From NCBI RefSeq assembly GCF_018613935.1, contig NZ_JAGGPF010000001.1, positions 552,933-616,932 on the forward strand: 64,000 nucleotides of DNA. Direction: 5' to 3'. A program made the translations under genes and the position numbers. The stretch is from Agromyces sp. ISL-38 (GTDB lineage Bacteria > Actinomycetota > Actinomycetes > Actinomycetales > Microbacteriaceae). Below are positions 32,895 through 41,550 of the stretch, one piece after another (position 1 is the first letter of the stretch; every line of letters begins with the position of its first letter). The notes under the pieces are model-generated. The model made no database searches. It saw only the letters and a program-made list of their open reading frames with translations, and was not told where the DNA came from.

Positions 32895-34106
32895 ATGTCA
32901 ACGAACACGCTGTCGACACCGACACAGTCCCCGGGCACGCCGCCCCAGGAGACCACGCCGGCGGTCCGCCCGGCCGCCTGGCTCGCCGTCGTCTCACTCG
33001 GCCTCGGAATCTTCACGCTCGTTGCGAGCGAGTTCCTTCCGGCGAGCCTGCTCTCGCCGATCGCAGCCGAGCTCGGCATCACGGAGGGCGTCGCCGGCCA
33101 GTTGGTCACCGCGACGAGCATCATCGGCATCATCGGCGGCCCGCTCGTGGTCTCGGCACTGCCGCGGGTGAACCGCCGGTGGGTGATGGCCGGCCTCACC
33201 ACGCTCGCGATCGTGTCGAACGTGCTCGTCGCGCTCTCACCCGTGTTCGGACTCATGCTCGCCTCGCGCCTGCTGCTCGGCATCGCGATCTCGGGCTTCT
33301 GGGCGATGTCGCTCGCCGTGACCGCGAAGCTCGTGCCCGCCGACCGGCTCGGCCGCGCGATGACCGTGGTGAACACCGGCGTCTCGCTCGCGACGATCGC
33401 CGCGGTGCCCGCCGGAGCGTACTTCGGTGAACTGCTCGGCTGGCGTGCGGTATTCCTGCTCGCGGCCGCGGCCGGTGTGCTGACGCTCGTCGCGCAGCTC
33501 GCCACGCTGCCGTCGATCCCGCCGAGCGGCGCCCCGGGCTTCCGCACCCTGCTGCAGACCGCCCGCATCCCGGTGGTCGCCCTTGGCGTTCTCGCGATCA
33601 TCCTGCTTGCGGGCGGGCACTTCATGGGCTTCACCTACTTGCGACCCGCCTTCGAGGCGATCGACGGCATCACTCCGAGCCTGCTCGCTCTGCTGCTTAT
33701 GATCTTCGGCGTCGCGAGCTTCATCGGCAACATGTTCGCCGGGCCGCTCGCCGATCGCCGGCTGCCCGTATTGGTGATCGCGGCGCCGGTCGCGATCGGC
33801 GTGGGCACGATCGTGCTCGCGCTCGCCGGATCGAGCGTCGGCCTCGCCGCCGTGACGGTGTTCGTCTGGGGCGTCGGATTCGGTGCGATCCCGACCATGG
33901 TGCAGACCTGGATGGCCCACGTCGTGCCCGAACGGCTCGAGAGCGCCGGCGGACTCGTCGTTGCCGCGTTCCAGCTCGCGATCACCATCGGCGCCGCAGT
34001 CGGCGGTCTGCTCGTCGACTCGGTCGGCGTGCAGGCCGCGCTCATCGGCGGCGGCATCGCGGCGGTGCTCGGCGCGGGTGTACTGAGCTCGGCCCGCGCC
34101 CGTTAG
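32895..34106 (+). CDS. MFS transporter, AraJ/Cmx-type
   Basis: 403 residues with about twelve membrane helices: WLAVVSLGLGIFTLVASEFL first, then VTATSIIGIIGGPLVVSAL, LLLGIAISGFWAMSLAVTAKL, NTGVSLATIAAVPAGAY and FVWGVGFGAIPTMVQTW. The ASEFLPASLLSPIAAELGI segment and the VAGQLVTATS loop fit drug/sugar efflux MFS members such as AraJ and SotB. Exported substrate unknown. Confidence 0.9.
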   Translation: MSTNTLSTPTQSPGTPPQETTPAVRPAAWLAVVSLGLGIFTLVASEFLPASLLSPIAAELGITEGVAGQLVTATSIIGIIGGPLVVSALPRVNRRWVMAGLTTLAIVSNVLVALSPVFGLMLASRLLLGIAISGFWAMSLAVTAKLVPADRLGRAMTVVNTGVSLATIAAVPAGAYFGELLGWRAVFLLAAAAGVLTLVAQLATLPSIPPSGAPGFRTLLQTARIPVVALGVLAIILLAGGHFMGFTYLRPAFEAIDGITPSLLALLLMIFGVASFIGNMFAGPLADRRLPVLVIAAPVAIGVGTIVLALAGSSVGLAAVTVFVWGVGFGAIPTMVQTWMAHVVPERLESAGGLVVAAFQLAITIGAAVGGLLVDSVGVQAALIGGGIAAVLGAGVLSSARAR

Positions 34107-34120
34107 CGGCGGCACGCGGT

Positions 34121-34212
34121 CAGAATTCAGGAAGCCTGCCCGGGCCGGGCGTGGTCAGCGCGGCGATTCGCGCCTGATTCGCGCGGCCCAGCGCCGGTGT
34201 TCCTGAATTCTG
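34121..34212. repeat. 92-bp mini-element with terminal inverted repeats, copy 1
   Basis: Begins CAGAATTCAGGAA and ends TTCCTGAATTCTG, a perfect 13-bp terminal inverted repeat. No coding capacity. Copy 2 begins 118 bp after the start of this one. Confidence 0.85.
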
Positions 34213-34238
34213 CATGCTCAGAGGCGGCGGCGCGCGGT

Positions 34239-34330
34239 CAGAATTCAGGAAGCCTGCGCTGGTCGAGTGTGGTCAGTGCGGCGATTCGCCCCCGATTCAC
34301 GCGGCCCAGCACCGGCGTTCCTGAATTCTG
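34239..34330. repeat. 92-bp mini-element with terminal inverted repeats, copy 2
   Basis: Same length, same 13-bp terminal inverted repeats and same orientation as copy 1, with scattered substitutions in between (for example GCGCTGGTCGAGTG versus GCCCGGGCCGGGCG). It ends 17 bp before the AraC stop codon. Confidence 0.85.
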
Positions 34331-34347
34331 CACACAAAGGTCGGCTG

Positions 34348-35229
34348 CTACGCCACGGCGTGCACGGCCGCGCGACGCCAGAGGCTCGGCGAGACGCCGG
34401 CGTGCCGCCGGAACGCGCGGCTGAATCCCGCGTCGCTCTCGTAGCCGAGCTGGTAGGCGATGTCGGTGACGGATGCCCCGGCCCGCAGCATCCGCTCGGC
34501 TCGCTCCATGCGCACCCGCGTGAGGTAGCGGGCGGGGGAGTCGCCGACCGCGTCCTTGAACTGCTCGGCGAACTGCGAGCGGGAGGCCCGGGCGAGGCGG
34601 GCGAGGGACTCGACGGTCCAGGGCGAGCCGGGGTCGTCGTGGATCGCCTCGAGCGCGCGGCTGAGGTGCGGGTCGCGCCCGGTGGCGAGCAGGTCGAGCG
34701 CGCTGCCGCAGCCCCGTTCGAGCCAGATGCGCACGGCAGCGGATGCCACGACATCGGCGAGCCGCTCGATCACGGAATGGCTGCCGGCTCGATCGCTCGA
34801 CGCCTCGCGGTACATCGTGTCGAGCAGCGAGGCGAAGATCGGCTCGTGCACCCGGAAGCCGCACGTGAACAGCACGGGCGGCATGGCCTGCGCCGAGATG
34901 GGGTCGGTGCCGTTGAGGGCGAGCGAGCCGCTCAGCAGCAGCGTGTCGCGCATCGTGTGCAGGTCGACGGGCCCGCCGTGCGGGATCATGACGAAGTCGC
35001 CGGCCTGCATGGCGAGCGGCTCGTCGCCGCGGCGGTGCACCTCGATCGCGCCCGTCGCGACGTAGTGGAAGCGGATGCCGGGGCCGTCGTCGAGCGCCTT
35101 GACACCGGCGGGAAGCTCGCGATCTCCGAACTCGAGCACGCTCCAGTGCAGGCGTTCGAGCACGGCGTCGATGGTGCGCTCGGCTTCGCCGAGGACGTCG
35201 GGGACTGCGGATGCCTCGATCGCGCTCAT
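34348..35229 (-). CDS. AraC-family regulator with cupin sensor domain
   Basis: 293 residues from the ATG at 35229. The N-terminal cupin-type AraC-binding domain (about 20-160) has HYVATGAIEVHRRGDEPLAM and GDFVMIPHGGPVDLHTM; the C-terminal double helix-turn-helix (about 190-290) has WTVESLARLARASRSQFAEQ, DSPARYLTRVRMERAERMLR and YQLGYESDAGFSRAFRRHAG. Last gene of a same-strand group with an SDR and a carboxylesterase, which it may control. Confidence 0.9.
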   Translation of the reverse strand: MSAIEASAVPDVLGEAERTIDAVLERLHWSVLEFGDRELPAGVKALDDGPGIRFHYVATGAIEVHRRGDEPLAMQAGDFVMIPHGGPVDLHTMRDTLLLSGSLALNGTDPISAQAMPPVLFTCGFRVHEPIFASLLDTMYREASSDRAGSHSVIERLADVVASAAVRIWLERGCGSALDLLATGRDPHLSRALEAIHDDPGSPWTVESLARLARASRSQFAEQFKDAVGDSPARYLTRVRMERAERMLRAGASVTDIAYQLGYESDAGFSRAFRRHAGVSPSLWRRAAVHAVA

Positions 35230-35285
35230 GTGAGCTTCAAGCGCGCAGCGCCCCCGATCATTCCCGAGAGCGAGGAGGCCACCGC

Positions 35286-36071
35286 TCAGCGGCGCTCTTC
35301 GGCGATGGCGTTGCCGCCGTCGACGACGATGAGCTCCCCGGTCGTGTAGGCAGCTCCGGGCGTCGCGAGCCAGGCGATGGCCGATGCGACCTCCTCGGGC
35401 CGGCCGCTGCGCCCGACCGGCACGAGCAACCCCTCCTCGGCCTCGTTCGGGAGCTGGCTCGCGGTGGCGATCCAGCCTGGGGCGACGGCATTCGCGGTGA
35501 TGCCGTAGGCGGCCTCGTCGACCGCGAGGGCGCGCACGTATCCGAGCATCCCGGCCTTCGCCGCGGCATACGCGACGTCGCCGCGCGAGGCCATGACGGG
35601 GCCGGTGACGCTCGAGACGCAGATGATGCGGCCCCAGCCGGTCTCGCGCATTCCGGGAAGCATGGCGCGGGTCAGCAGGAACGCCGTCGTGAGGTTCATG
35701 GCGAATCTGGAGTTCCAGTCGTCGAGCGACATCATCGCGTCGCCACCGATCATCTCGGGGTCGCCGGTCGCGATGAGGCCCGCATTGTTGACGACGATGG
35801 TGGGGCGGATGCCGGTGGCCGCGAGCTCGGCGGAGAGCTCGTCGACCTCGTCTTCGACGTCCAATCGCGCCGCGAAGCCGACGGCCGTGATGCCCGCTTC
35901 GCGGAGGTCCTCGGCGCGCTCGTGCACTCGCTCGCTCGTCGCGGTGAGCACGATGCCCGCTCCGAGCTCGCCGAGGGCGCGGGCGGCGGCGAATCCGATG
36001 CCGATAGGGCTGCCGGCGCCGCTCACGATGGCGACGCGCCCGTCGAGGTTCCACAGCGCGGGGAGGGCCAT
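35286..36071 (-). CDS. short-chain dehydrogenase/reductase
   Basis: 261 residues from the ATG at 36071 (MALPALWNLDGR). Classical SDR: cofactor motif SGAGSPIGIGFAAARAL, VVNNAGLIATG, catalytic Ser in ICVSSVTGPV, Tyr and Lys in VAYAAAKAG (YxxxK), then ANAVAPGWIAT and the terminal TTGELIVVDGG. NAD(P)-dependent oxidoreductase of the FabG-like group. Lies between the carboxylesterase (84 bp) and AraC genes. Confidence 0.92.
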   Translation of the reverse strand: MALPALWNLDGRVAIVSGAGSPIGIGFAAARALGELGAGIVLTATSERVHERAEDLREAGITAVGFAARLDVEDEVDELSAELAATGIRPTIVVNNAGLIATGDPEMIGGDAMMSLDDWNSRFAMNLTTAFLLTRAMLPGMRETGWGRIICVSSVTGPVMASRGDVAYAAAKAGMLGYVRALAVDEAAYGITANAVAPGWIATASQLPNEAEEGLLVPVGRSGRPEEVASAIAWLATPGAAYTTGELIVVDGGNAIAEERR

Positions 36072-36155
36072 GACCACATCGTAAGCACGGCGGCCCGCGT
36101 TCGGGGAGCCCCCCGAATCGACCTCGACTCGCACTCGCTGTGTCGCTCGCGCCGC

Positions 36156-37646
36156 TCAGTCCGCGAGGAGCGGCCGCACCGCGGCGAAGCCGTGCTCCGC
36201 GACGGTCGAGGTCGTGTCGAAGACGCGCACGGTGCCCGCGGCATCCGTGAACCGGGGCCATCCGGGGTCGCCGTTCACGACGAACGCGACGGCGCCGCCG
36301 TGCACCTCGTCGGCGAGTGCCTGCGGTGGCGCGTCGCCCGCGACAACATCGACGCGCCCGGCATCGAGGCAATCGAAGAAGAACGGCACGTCGAGGCAGT
36401 GCACGGCCCGCCCCGACTTCGGCGACACCCACGAGAAGCGGTACAGCCACGTAGGCGCAGCGCCGCGGGCGCGGGCGATGCGGAGCGCGAGGGTGCGGAA
36501 CAACCGGTCGGTGAGGTAGCGGCCGACCACCGCCGCGCTGCCGAGCTTCGCGACCTCGCGGTTCGCAGCGAGGTAGGGCGAGCGGGCCGCGCGCTCGAGC
36601 CCCGCCCTGCCCAGCAGGAACCGCGCGGGAATGAAGCGCAGCTTGCCCTTCGCGCCGTCGAGGATCGTCGAGAACTCGTCGTCGGTCGCGCCGAGCACGA
36701 GGGGTTTGTCGGCCCCGGTGCCCGCGGTGATCGCGTCGACGGTGGGCTTCGGCACGAGGTCGCCGTCGATCACGGGACCGAACTCGAGTCCGCCGTCGAT
36801 GAACCGGCGCAGCGCGTCGAAGGGGCTGCCGCCCTGTTCGCGGGCGCTCAGCTCGCCCTGGACCTCACGGAGACGCTCCTCGCTCAGCGCCGAGAATCCG
36901 GCACGCGTCGGCTCGACGCCGGCGGCCTCGGCGAGGCGACGGCCGAACGCCTCGGCGCGCTCGAGGGTGACGTCGGCCGCGACGCCCGAGATGCTGTAGA
37001 CGGCGGCGAAGAGCGGCTGGGCGCGCGGCATGCCGAGCAGGGTCAGCACCGCCCCGCCGCCCGCCGATTGTCCGGCGATCGTGACGCGCGAGGGGTCGCC
37101 GCCGAAGGACGCGATGTTGTCGCGCACCCACTCGAGGGCGAGCAGCCAGTCGAGCACGCCGCGGTTCATCGGGGCATCCGCGATCCAGCCGAAGCCGTCG
37201 AAGCCGAGCCGGTAGGAGATCGAGACCGTGACGACGCCGTCGCGGTTGAAGGCGGCGCCGTCGTACCACGGACTCGCGGGGGAGCCCGCGAAGTAGCCGC
37301 CGCCGTGGATGTAGACGAGCACCGGCAGCGCGGCATCCGTCGAGTCCGTCGCCGGGGCGGGCGTGAAGACGTTGACGTTGAGGGTCGACTCGCCGGGAAT
37401 CGACGGCTCGGGGATGAACGTCACGCCGGGATCGCCGCGCTGTGCGGTCGCGCCGTACTCGAGCGCGTCGCGCACGCCCTCCCACGGGCGGTGCGGCACG
37501 GGAGCAGCGAAGCGCAGCTCGCCGACGGGCGGCTCAGCGAAGGGGATGCCGAGGAATGCGGCCGAGCGGTTGCCACGCCAGGCCCCCCGCACGCGACCGG
37601 CGCGGGTGTCGGCCTCGACGAACGAGACATTTTCGATCGTGGTCAC
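36156..37646 (-). CDS. type-B carboxylesterase
   Basis: 496 residues. Type-B carboxylesterase/lipase: GIPFAEPPVGELRF, NVNVFTPA, oxyanion loop YIHGGGYFAGS, nucleophile in TIAGQSAGGGAV (Ser about 200), and ENIASFGGDPS-like NIASFGGDPSRV. A C-terminal Asp/His region includes the HCLDVPFFFDCLD segment. No signal peptide, so it is cytoplasmic. First gene of the carboxylesterase-SDR-AraC group, suggesting breakdown of an ester followed by alcohol or ketone oxidation. Confidence 0.9.
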   Translation of the reverse strand: MTTIENVSFVEADTRAGRVRGAWRGNRSAAFLGIPFAEPPVGELRFAAPVPHRPWEGVRDALEYGATAQRGDPGVTFIPEPSIPGESTLNVNVFTPAPATDSTDAALPVLVYIHGGGYFAGSPASPWYDGAAFNRDGVVTVSISYRLGFDGFGWIADAPMNRGVLDWLLALEWVRDNIASFGGDPSRVTIAGQSAGGGAVLTLLGMPRAQPLFAAVYSISGVAADVTLERAEAFGRRLAEAAGVEPTRAGFSALSEERLREVQGELSAREQGGSPFDALRRFIDGGLEFGPVIDGDLVPKPTVDAITAGTGADKPLVLGATDDEFSTILDGAKGKLRFIPARFLLGRAGLERAARSPYLAANREVAKLGSAAVVGRYLTDRLFRTLALRIARARGAAPTWLYRFSWVSPKSGRAVHCLDVPFFFDCLDAGRVDVVAGDAPPQALADEVHGGAVAFVVNGDPGWPRFTDAAGTVRVFDTTSTVAEHGFAAVRPLLAD

Positions 37647-37750
37647 GGATGCTCCTCTCCGGCGCTCGGCCGTCGCGCCCGGCGTGCCCGGCGCTGAGCG
37701 AGACCTTACCGGATGCTACGCTCTCGTCCTCCCCACGACGGAAGGCCACC

Positions 37751-38713
37751 GTGATCCCCCTCGTCATCGACACCGACACCGCCGCAGACGACTGCTTCGC
37801 GCTCCTCGTCGGGCTCCTTCATCCTCGCGCCGACCTCAAGGCGATCACGATGGTGGCCGGCAACGTCGGCTTCGAGCAGCAGGTGCACAACGCCCTGCTC
37901 ACCCTCGGCCTCGCCGGGCGCCTCGGCGACGTGCCGGTGCATCTCGGGGCACAACGGCCGCTCGTGCGCGAGTGGCGCAGTGCGAGCGAGGTGCACGGCG
38001 ATGGGGTCGGTGGACTCCGGCGTCTCGACGATGCACACGCTCCGTCGCCCGAGCACGCCGTCGACGCCCTGATCCGGCTCGCCGAGGAGCACGCCGGCGA
38101 ACTCACGGTCGTCGCGATCGGACCGCTCACGAACCTCGCCCTCGCAGTGCGCAAGGAGCCGCGATTCGCCGCGCTCGTGAAGGAGCTCGTCATCATGGGC
38201 GGCTCGATCAACGGCCGGGGCAACATCACGCCCGCCGCCGAGTACAACATCTACGTCGACCCCGAGGCGGCCGACATCGTGCTCGGCGCGGGATTCCCGA
38301 ACGTCACGATCGTGAGCTGGGACCCGCTCACGCTGCGCGACGCCGTCTTCACGGCCGAGCACATCGACCGGATCCGCGACCTCGACACGACGCTCTCGCG
38401 CTTCTTCGTGCGTGCGAACCAGGCGACGTTCGACTTCGACGTCCGCGTCGGAATCAACGGCTCGACGCATCCCGATTCGCTCTCGGTGCTGCTCGCGATC
38501 GACCGTTCGTACGCGCTCGAGGAGCGCCGTTACCGGATGTCGGTCGAGACGCGCGGCGAGCTCACTCGCGGCGCGACCGTGTTCGACTGGCGGAGCGATG
38601 AGCCCAACGTGACGGCGATCGAACGGATCGACGCCGAGCGGTTCTTCGAGTCGATGCTCGGGCTCCTCGCCCAGGAGGCCGCGCCGGGCTACGGCGAACT
38701 GCTCGCGGGCTGA
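37751..38713 (+). CDS. inosine/uridine-preferring nucleoside hydrolase
   Basis: 320 residues from a GTG at 37751, preceded by GAAGG. The calcium-binding N-terminus VIDTDTAADDCFALLVGL is the IUNH hallmark; further motifs are ITMVAGNVGFEQQVHNAL, VVAIGPLTNLAL and VIMGGSINGRGNITPAAEYN with YVDPEAADIVL. Hydrolyses ribonucleosides to base and ribose. The end overlaps the convergent second nucleoside hydrolase gene by 25 bp. Divergent from the carboxylesterase. Confidence 0.92.
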   Translation: MIPLVIDTDTAADDCFALLVGLLHPRADLKAITMVAGNVGFEQQVHNALLTLGLAGRLGDVPVHLGAQRPLVREWRSASEVHGDGVGGLRRLDDAHAPSPEHAVDALIRLAEEHAGELTVVAIGPLTNLALAVRKEPRFAALVKELVIMGGSINGRGNITPAAEYNIYVDPEAADIVLGAGFPNVTIVSWDPLTLRDAVFTAEHIDRIRDLDTTLSRFFVRANQATFDFDVRVGINGSTHPDSLSVLLAIDRSYALEERRYRMSVETRGELTRGATVFDWRSDEPNVTAIERIDAERFFESMLGLLAQEAAPGYGELLAG

Positions 38714-39585
38714 CCGCTGGCGGCCAACACCCCGATGACGATCGCCTCGGCGACGGCATCGGCGTCGAGGTCCGTCACCAGCCGGGTGCGCCCATCGGGA
38801 TCGGGGGTGAATCGCGTACGGCCGTCGGCGTCGACGCGCACGACGCCCCGAGGTGAGGTGGAGCACAGCTCGGGTTGCACGAGCGCGAGGACGGTGAGCG
38901 GGTCGTGCGGCACATTCCAGGTCTCGTTCCAGAACGCCCACCATTGACGGATGTCGGCGTCGAGGGCCCGCCCGAGCGCACCTGCTGCGGCGATGCGTTC
39001 GAGGTGCGCCGCATCCATCGAGATCCGCCGGGTGGCCTCGAGGCCCGCGATGGTGATGGGCGCACCGGAGGCGAAAACGAGCTCGGCGGCGTCGATGTCG
39101 CTGCGGATGTTGTGCTCGGTCTCGCCGCTGCCGTCGAAGCATCCGCCCATGAGCCAGAGATGCCGCACGTTCCGCGAGAAGGCGGGATCACGCTCGATCG
39201 CCGCGGCGATATCGGTGAGCGGTCCGACGGCGATGACGTCGATCTCGCCGGGCGACTCGCGCACGGCCCGCACGAGGAAGTCCACGGCGGGCTCAGGGTC
39301 GACGGGCTCGGCTTCGAGCCCCTCGTGCAGGGTGCCCTCGTGGCCCGCCCACCACACCTCGCGCCCGGAGCGCGTCGCCCCCCGGCCGGCGTGGACGGCG
39401 AGCCGACGCCCGGCGAGCGACGCGTAGCGCTGGGCGAGCCGCGCGCGGAGCAGCGTGTCGCCGTAGACGGTGGTCACGCCCTCGATCACGACTGACGGCG
39501 TGCCGAGCAGCAGCGCGAGCGCCAGCGCGTCGTCGACGTCGCTGCCGAGGTCGGTGTCGAAGATCACCCGATGCATTCGCGTCAT
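38689..39585 (-). CDS. nucleoside hydrolase, second paralogue
   Basis: 298 residues from the ATG at 39585 (MTRMHRVIFDTDLGSDVDDA). DTDLGSDVDD calcium site, VTTVYGDTLLRARLAQRY, VIAVGPLTDIAAAIERDP, HLWLMGGCFDGSGETEHN and SDIDAAELVF. Clearly of the IUNH family but only distantly similar to the neighbour at 37751. First member of the long minus-strand nucleoside cluster in map order, though transcribed last; the genes upstream include the BMP-type ABC transporter. Confidence 0.9.
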   Translation of the reverse strand: MTRMHRVIFDTDLGSDVDDALALALLLGTPSVVIEGVTTVYGDTLLRARLAQRYASLAGRRLAVHAGRGATRSGREVWWAGHEGTLHEGLEAEPVDPEPAVDFLVRAVRESPGEIDVIAVGPLTDIAAAIERDPAFSRNVRHLWLMGGCFDGSGETEHNIRSDIDAAELVFASGAPITIAGLEATRRISMDAAHLERIAAAGALGRALDADIRQWWAFWNETWNVPHDPLTVLALVQPELCSTSPRGVVRVDADGRTRFTPDPDGRTRLVTDLDADAVAEAIVIGVLAASGQPASSSP

Positions 39586-39623
39586 CCGCTCGCCCCTCAG
39601 GCCTCGCCCATCAGTCCCGGCCC

Positions 39624-40205
39624 TCAGCCGCGCCACGCACCGGCGGCGCGGACGCGCAGGATCTCGTCGCGCACGCTGCGATCGCGATCCTCGCGCTCGT
39701 TCGCGACGACCGAGCCGTCGGCCCAGAAATCGTCGACGGTCCGCCCGGCGAGCTGACCGCGCCGGGTGTGCACGTCGAGCGCGTAATCGGGGATCTCGAA
39801 CGGCCGGTCGGACGAGTTCACGAGATGCATCGCGAGGTTCGCCCACTCATCGGACGTTCGGTCCTTCGTTCGCTCGGCGAGGAAGCGGATCGCGTGCGCG
39901 GCGAAGAGCCACCGGTCGCCCGCCGCGCGGTCCAGGCGTTCGTGCATCTCGAACAGGCTGTTGACGACGACGGGCTCCTGCCAGGAGCCGTCACCGGCGT
40001 CTTCCGCCGAGACGACGCAGAGCCTCGACCACATGACCGCCTCGAGCTCGGCGCTCGATTCGTAGAGCTCGCGCCCGATGAGCACCGCTAGGCGCACGTC
40101 GCCGCGCCGGATCGACTTCTGCAGCGCGGAGATCAGCTCGTCGGCCGCATAGCCGCGCTTGCTCGTCACGCGCGTCCACGGGTCCTCGGTGTGTGGGGCC
40201 GGCAT
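39624..40205 (-). CDS. stand-alone protein resembling the C-terminus of RarA/MgsA ATPase
   Basis: 193 residues from the ATG at 40205, preceded by AAAGGA. The pattern YAADELISALQKSIRRGDVR followed by LAVLIGRELYESS, LCVVSAEDAG, FEMHERLDRAAGDRWLFAA and IPDYALDVHTRRGQLAGRTV follows the C-terminal oligomerisation region of RarA/WRNIP1-type clamp-loader-like ATPases, where two-helix units end in SAEDxG. There is no ATPase domain: no Walker motifs are present and the start is real. It sits between a nucleoside hydrolase (38 bp) and an amidohydrolase (19 bp), so it belongs to the same transcript. The role is unknown. Confidence 0.65.
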   Translation of the reverse strand: MPAPHTEDPWTRVTSKRGYAADELISALQKSIRRGDVRLAVLIGRELYESSAELEAVMWSRLCVVSAEDAGDGSWQEPVVVNSLFEMHERLDRAAGDRWLFAAHAIRFLAERTKDRTSDEWANLAMHLVNSSDRPFEIPDYALDVHTRRGQLAGRTVDDFWADGSVVANEREDRDRSVRDEILRVRAAGAWRG

Positions 40206-40224
40206 GTCGCATCGTTCCTTTCGT

Positions 40225-41550
40225 TCAGGCGGCGCGCACGCGCGCCATGAGCTCGTCGAAGTCCCGCTGCTGCTGCGCACGGGCCGACGGCAGATCGACC
40301 GTCGTGAGCGCGCCGTCGCGTTTCAGCCAGCGTCCGGCGGTCATGACGTCGGTGGATGAGAAGCCGGATGCCCCGTATGCGAGCGCCGAGGCGAGGCTCT
40401 GCGCACCCGCAGGACCGCGGTGCAGCGCACCGACCGGCAGGGCGATCACGTCGGCGACCGCTCCGGCGACGAGACGCCCGTCGTCATCCGACCCGCCGAG
40501 CGCGCGGTGGCCTCGCCAGGTGGCCAGGGCGATGAGCTCCCGCGGCGGGATGGAATTCGGGGTCTTCGCGGTGAAGGCCGCGAGCTTGCCGAGCGTGCGC
40601 ATCTCCTCGAACAGGTCGGCATTGTTGTCACCGCACCAGTTGTCGGTGCCGAGTGCGACGTTGACGCCGGCGTCGAGCGCCTCGCGCACGGGCGGCGCCT
40701 CGGCCCCGCTGATCATGGCGACGGATGCCGCGGGCACGATCGTGGCTCGAGTGCCGGCGAGCAGTGCGAGCTCGTCGCGTGCGATCGCGTTGCAGTGCGC
40801 GAGCAGCAAGGGCACGTCGAAGAGGCCGATCTCCCGCATGATCGAAAGCGCGCTGCGCCCGTAGTCGCGCTGGCAGGCCTCCTCCTCTTCGGCGGAGGTG
40901 CCGTAGTGGGTGTGGAGGCCCGCGCCGTGTCGGCGCGCCATCGCGAGCTCCGCGTCGATCGCCTCCAGCTGGTTGTCGACGAAGAAGGCGTGCGGGCCCA
41001 CCCATCCGCGCACGAGCGGGTCGTCGCCGGCCGACTCGAGGAACGCCTCGGCGGCGGCCAGGCCCGCAGCCCGGGCGTCGTCGTCGCCGAGTTCCACGAT
41101 GCCGTAGGCGACCGCGGCCCTGAGCCCTGAGTCGCGGATCACCGGGAGATACTGCTCGGCGTAGAAGTACTGGTCGGCGAAGGTCGTGGTGCCGCTGGCG
41201 ATCATCTCGGCGCAGCTCACGGCGACGGACGCAGGAACCAGCTCTGGAGTGAGGTGCGCTTCGAGGGAACGGATGGCGCCGAGCCACCCTTCGAGGGTGA
41301 GCAGGGAGTGCCCCTCCGAGACGCCGCGCATGAGCGACATCGGCGTGTGCGCGTGGGCGTTGACGAGCCCCGGCATCAGGATCGACTCGCCGAGGTCGAG
41401 GACCCCCTCACCACGGGGCCGGGAACCGCTGACCGGTTCGACGCTCGTGATGAGACCGCCGTCGATCTCGACGACGCCGGCGGAGAGCACCGTGCCGTCG
41501 TCGTCGTTCACGTAGACGTGGTCAGCGACGATCCGCACCACCGTGCTCAC
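40225..41550 (-). CDS. amidohydrolase, MTA/SAH or related deaminase type
   Basis: 441 residues. Metal-dependent amidohydrolase of the TrzN/MtaD group: LMPGLVNAHAHTPMSLMRG (His-x-His), TTFADQYFYAEQYLP, GLHTHYGTSAEEEEAC, LLAHCNAIARDE and GTDNWCGDNNADLFEEM with the metal Asp. Such enzymes deaminate adenosine derivatives, guanine-like bases or other amidines. It overlaps the ABC ATPase gene by 4 bp, so substrate uptake is coupled to deamination and nucleoside hydrolysis. Confidence 0.88.
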   Translation of the reverse strand: MSTVVRIVADHVYVNDDDGTVLSAGVVEIDGGLITSVEPVSGSRPRGEGVLDLGESILMPGLVNAHAHTPMSLMRGVSEGHSLLTLEGWLGAIRSLEAHLTPELVPASVAVSCAEMIASGTTTFADQYFYAEQYLPVIRDSGLRAAVAYGIVELGDDDARAAGLAAAEAFLESAGDDPLVRGWVGPHAFFVDNQLEAIDAELAMARRHGAGLHTHYGTSAEEEEACQRDYGRSALSIMREIGLFDVPLLLAHCNAIARDELALLAGTRATIVPAASVAMISGAEAPPVREALDAGVNVALGTDNWCGDNNADLFEEMRTLGKLAAFTAKTPNSIPPRELIALATWRGHRALGGSDDDGRLVAGAVADVIALPVGALHRGPAGAQSLASALAYGASGFSSTDVMTAGRWLKRDGALTTVDLPSARAQQQRDFDELMARVRAA

